NCBI GenBank assembly: GCA_024682015.1
Contig: JAIKZT010000317.1
Location: forward strand, 1 to 7,989
From: Clostridia bacterium
GTDB taxonomy: Bacteria > Bacillota > Clostridia > Peptostreptococcales > Anaerovoracaceae
Reading direction: 5' to 3'
Length of the DNA: 7,989 bases
Numbering within the stretch: position 1 is the first letter of the stretch; each line of letters starts with the position of its first letter. A program made the translations under genes and the position numbers. Under the pieces are notes generated by a model. That model did not search any database. It had not been told where the DNA came from and was given only the letters and a program-made list of their open reading frames with translations. Shown here piece by piece: positions 6,604 through 7,989 of this stretch.

Positions 6604-6632
6604 ATTATACCAGTTTGAAGGCTCTTTGTGAA
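6604..6632 (-). promoter_or_regulatory. Promoter of the hydCBA operon
   Basis: On the minus strand TTCACA (6632-6627) and a perfect TATAAT (6609-6604) are 17 nt apart, with TGG just before the -10 giving an extended -10 as well. This is a strong sigma-A-type promoter. Transcription would start near 6597, giving a leader of about 45 nt ahead of hydC. The -35 contains TTCACAA, which equals one half-site of the redox repressor Rex (TTGTGAA/TTCACAA). A matching second half-site at the normal 4-nt spacing is not present. Confidence 0.75.
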
Positions 6633-6681
6633 CCCCCAACGCGACGGGAAGATGCCCTGCATTCCGCGTTTTTAAATTTTG

Positions 6682-6708
6682 TTAGCACTCTCTCTTGACG
6701 AGTGCTAA
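6682..6708. promoter_or_regulatory. CIRCE operator (HrcA binding site)
   Basis: TTAGCACTC (6682-6690), a 9-nt spacer, and GAGTGCTAA (6700-6708) match the CIRCE consensus at every position. CIRCE is the operator of the heat-shock repressor HrcA, normally in front of groESL or hrcA-grpE-dnaK. Here it covers the -35 and part of the spacer of the clpB promoter, so HrcA bound here would block polymerase until heat stress. Confidence 0.96.
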
Positions 6709-6723
6709 CGACCGTGGTATGAT
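6695..6723 (+). promoter_or_regulatory. Heat-shock-regulated sigma-A promoter of clpB
   Basis: TTGACG (6695-6700), a 17-nt spacer, and TATGAT (6718-6723) form a near-consensus housekeeping promoter, with start expected around 6730. The -35 lies inside the CIRCE element: its first five bases are in the spacer and its last base opens the right arm. The leader to the ATG is about 63 nt. Confidence 0.9.
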
Positions 6724-6732
6724 AAGGACGAT

Positions 6733-6760
6733 GGCGGGGTCACCCCCGGGTGAGCCCGCC
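6733..6760 (+). promoter_or_regulatory. Hairpin at the 5' end of the clpB transcript
   Basis: Arms 6733-6745 and 6748-6760 are complementary over 13 positions with one G-G mismatch. It is very GC-rich (GGCGGG paired with CCCGCC, then TCACC with GGTGA), and a few central pairs must open to make a loop. It lies within a few nucleotides of the predicted transcript start and has no T-run, so it is not a terminator. It could stabilise the 5' end of the mRNA, act as a thermosensitive structure, or be a second DNA operator. Role inferred only. Confidence 0.5.
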
Positions 6761-6792
6761 AAATACGCGAAAAATCAAGGGGGAAAAGATAG

Positions 6793-7989
<1,197 letters not shown>

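Noticed and set aside
6553..6639. N-terminal extension of hydC to 6639
   Set aside because: It would run through the predicted promoter -10 (6604-6609) and the hydC ribosome binding site, and homologous proteins begin near the ATG at 6552.
6733..6760. Rho-independent terminator or attenuator ahead of clpB
   Set aside because: The hairpin is followed by AAATACGCG, not a T-run, and no alternative pairing or leader peptide is apparent.
6720..6792. CtsR operator for the Clp gene
   Set aside because: No tandem GGTCAAA heptads are present. The GGGTCACCC-like text belongs to the GC-rich hairpin.

Overview
The window looks like chromosomal DNA from a strictly anaerobic, fermentative, GC-rich Firmicute (a Clostridia-type gut or sediment bacterium). 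This is an inference from four things: a trimeric [FeFe]-hydrogenase of the electron-bifurcating HydABC/Hnd type, a perfect CIRCE operator (HrcA regulation), strong AGGAGG-type ribosome binding sites before almost every gene, and sigma-A-like promoters. I cannot name the species. I see no insertion sequence, phage gene, CRISPR array or RNA gene.

Layout, left to right. (1) 1-127 is AT-richer and gene-free: an 18-bp perfect palindrome beside a second inverted repeat, probably control sequence for a gene lying off the left edge, and a terminator for the minus-strand unit that follows. (2) 128-1183, minus strand: a uridine phosphorylase gene (udp) followed 18 nt later by a 59-codon reading frame that looks like an HpcH/HpaI-type aldolase with its middle deleted. 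(3) 1184-1306: divergent promoter region. (4) 1307-2335, plus strand: a zinc-dependent medium-chain alcohol/polyol dehydrogenase. (5) About 2360-2410: a strong hairpin that terminates from both sides, between convergent genes. (6) 2443-6552, minus strand: a tight three-gene operon hydC-hydB-hydA encoding the NuoE-like, NuoF-like and catalytic subunits of a cytoplasmic NAD(H)-linked, probably electron-bifurcating, [FeFe]-hydrogenase. The two intergenic gaps are 3 nt each. (7) 6553-6792: divergent control region with a hydrogenase promoter on one side and a CIRCE-covered promoter on the other. (8) 6793 to the right edge, plus strand: a ClpB disaggregase gene that starts directly at the first ATPase domain, so it has no N-terminal Clp_N domain. 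It is cut by the window edge at the end of the middle domain.

Functionally, the hydrogenase would dispose of electrons from NADH and reduced ferredoxin as H2 during fermentation (or run in reverse). The alcohol dehydrogenase is another NAD(P)(H)-linked redox enzyme, udp salvages or catabolises uridine, and clpB is a heat-shock gene. Nothing ties these into a single new system. The most unusual points are the apparently native N-domain-less ClpB under a perfect CIRCE with a hairpin at its transcript start, the internally deleted aldolase remnant that still has a good ribosome binding site, and the unassigned palindrome at the left edge.
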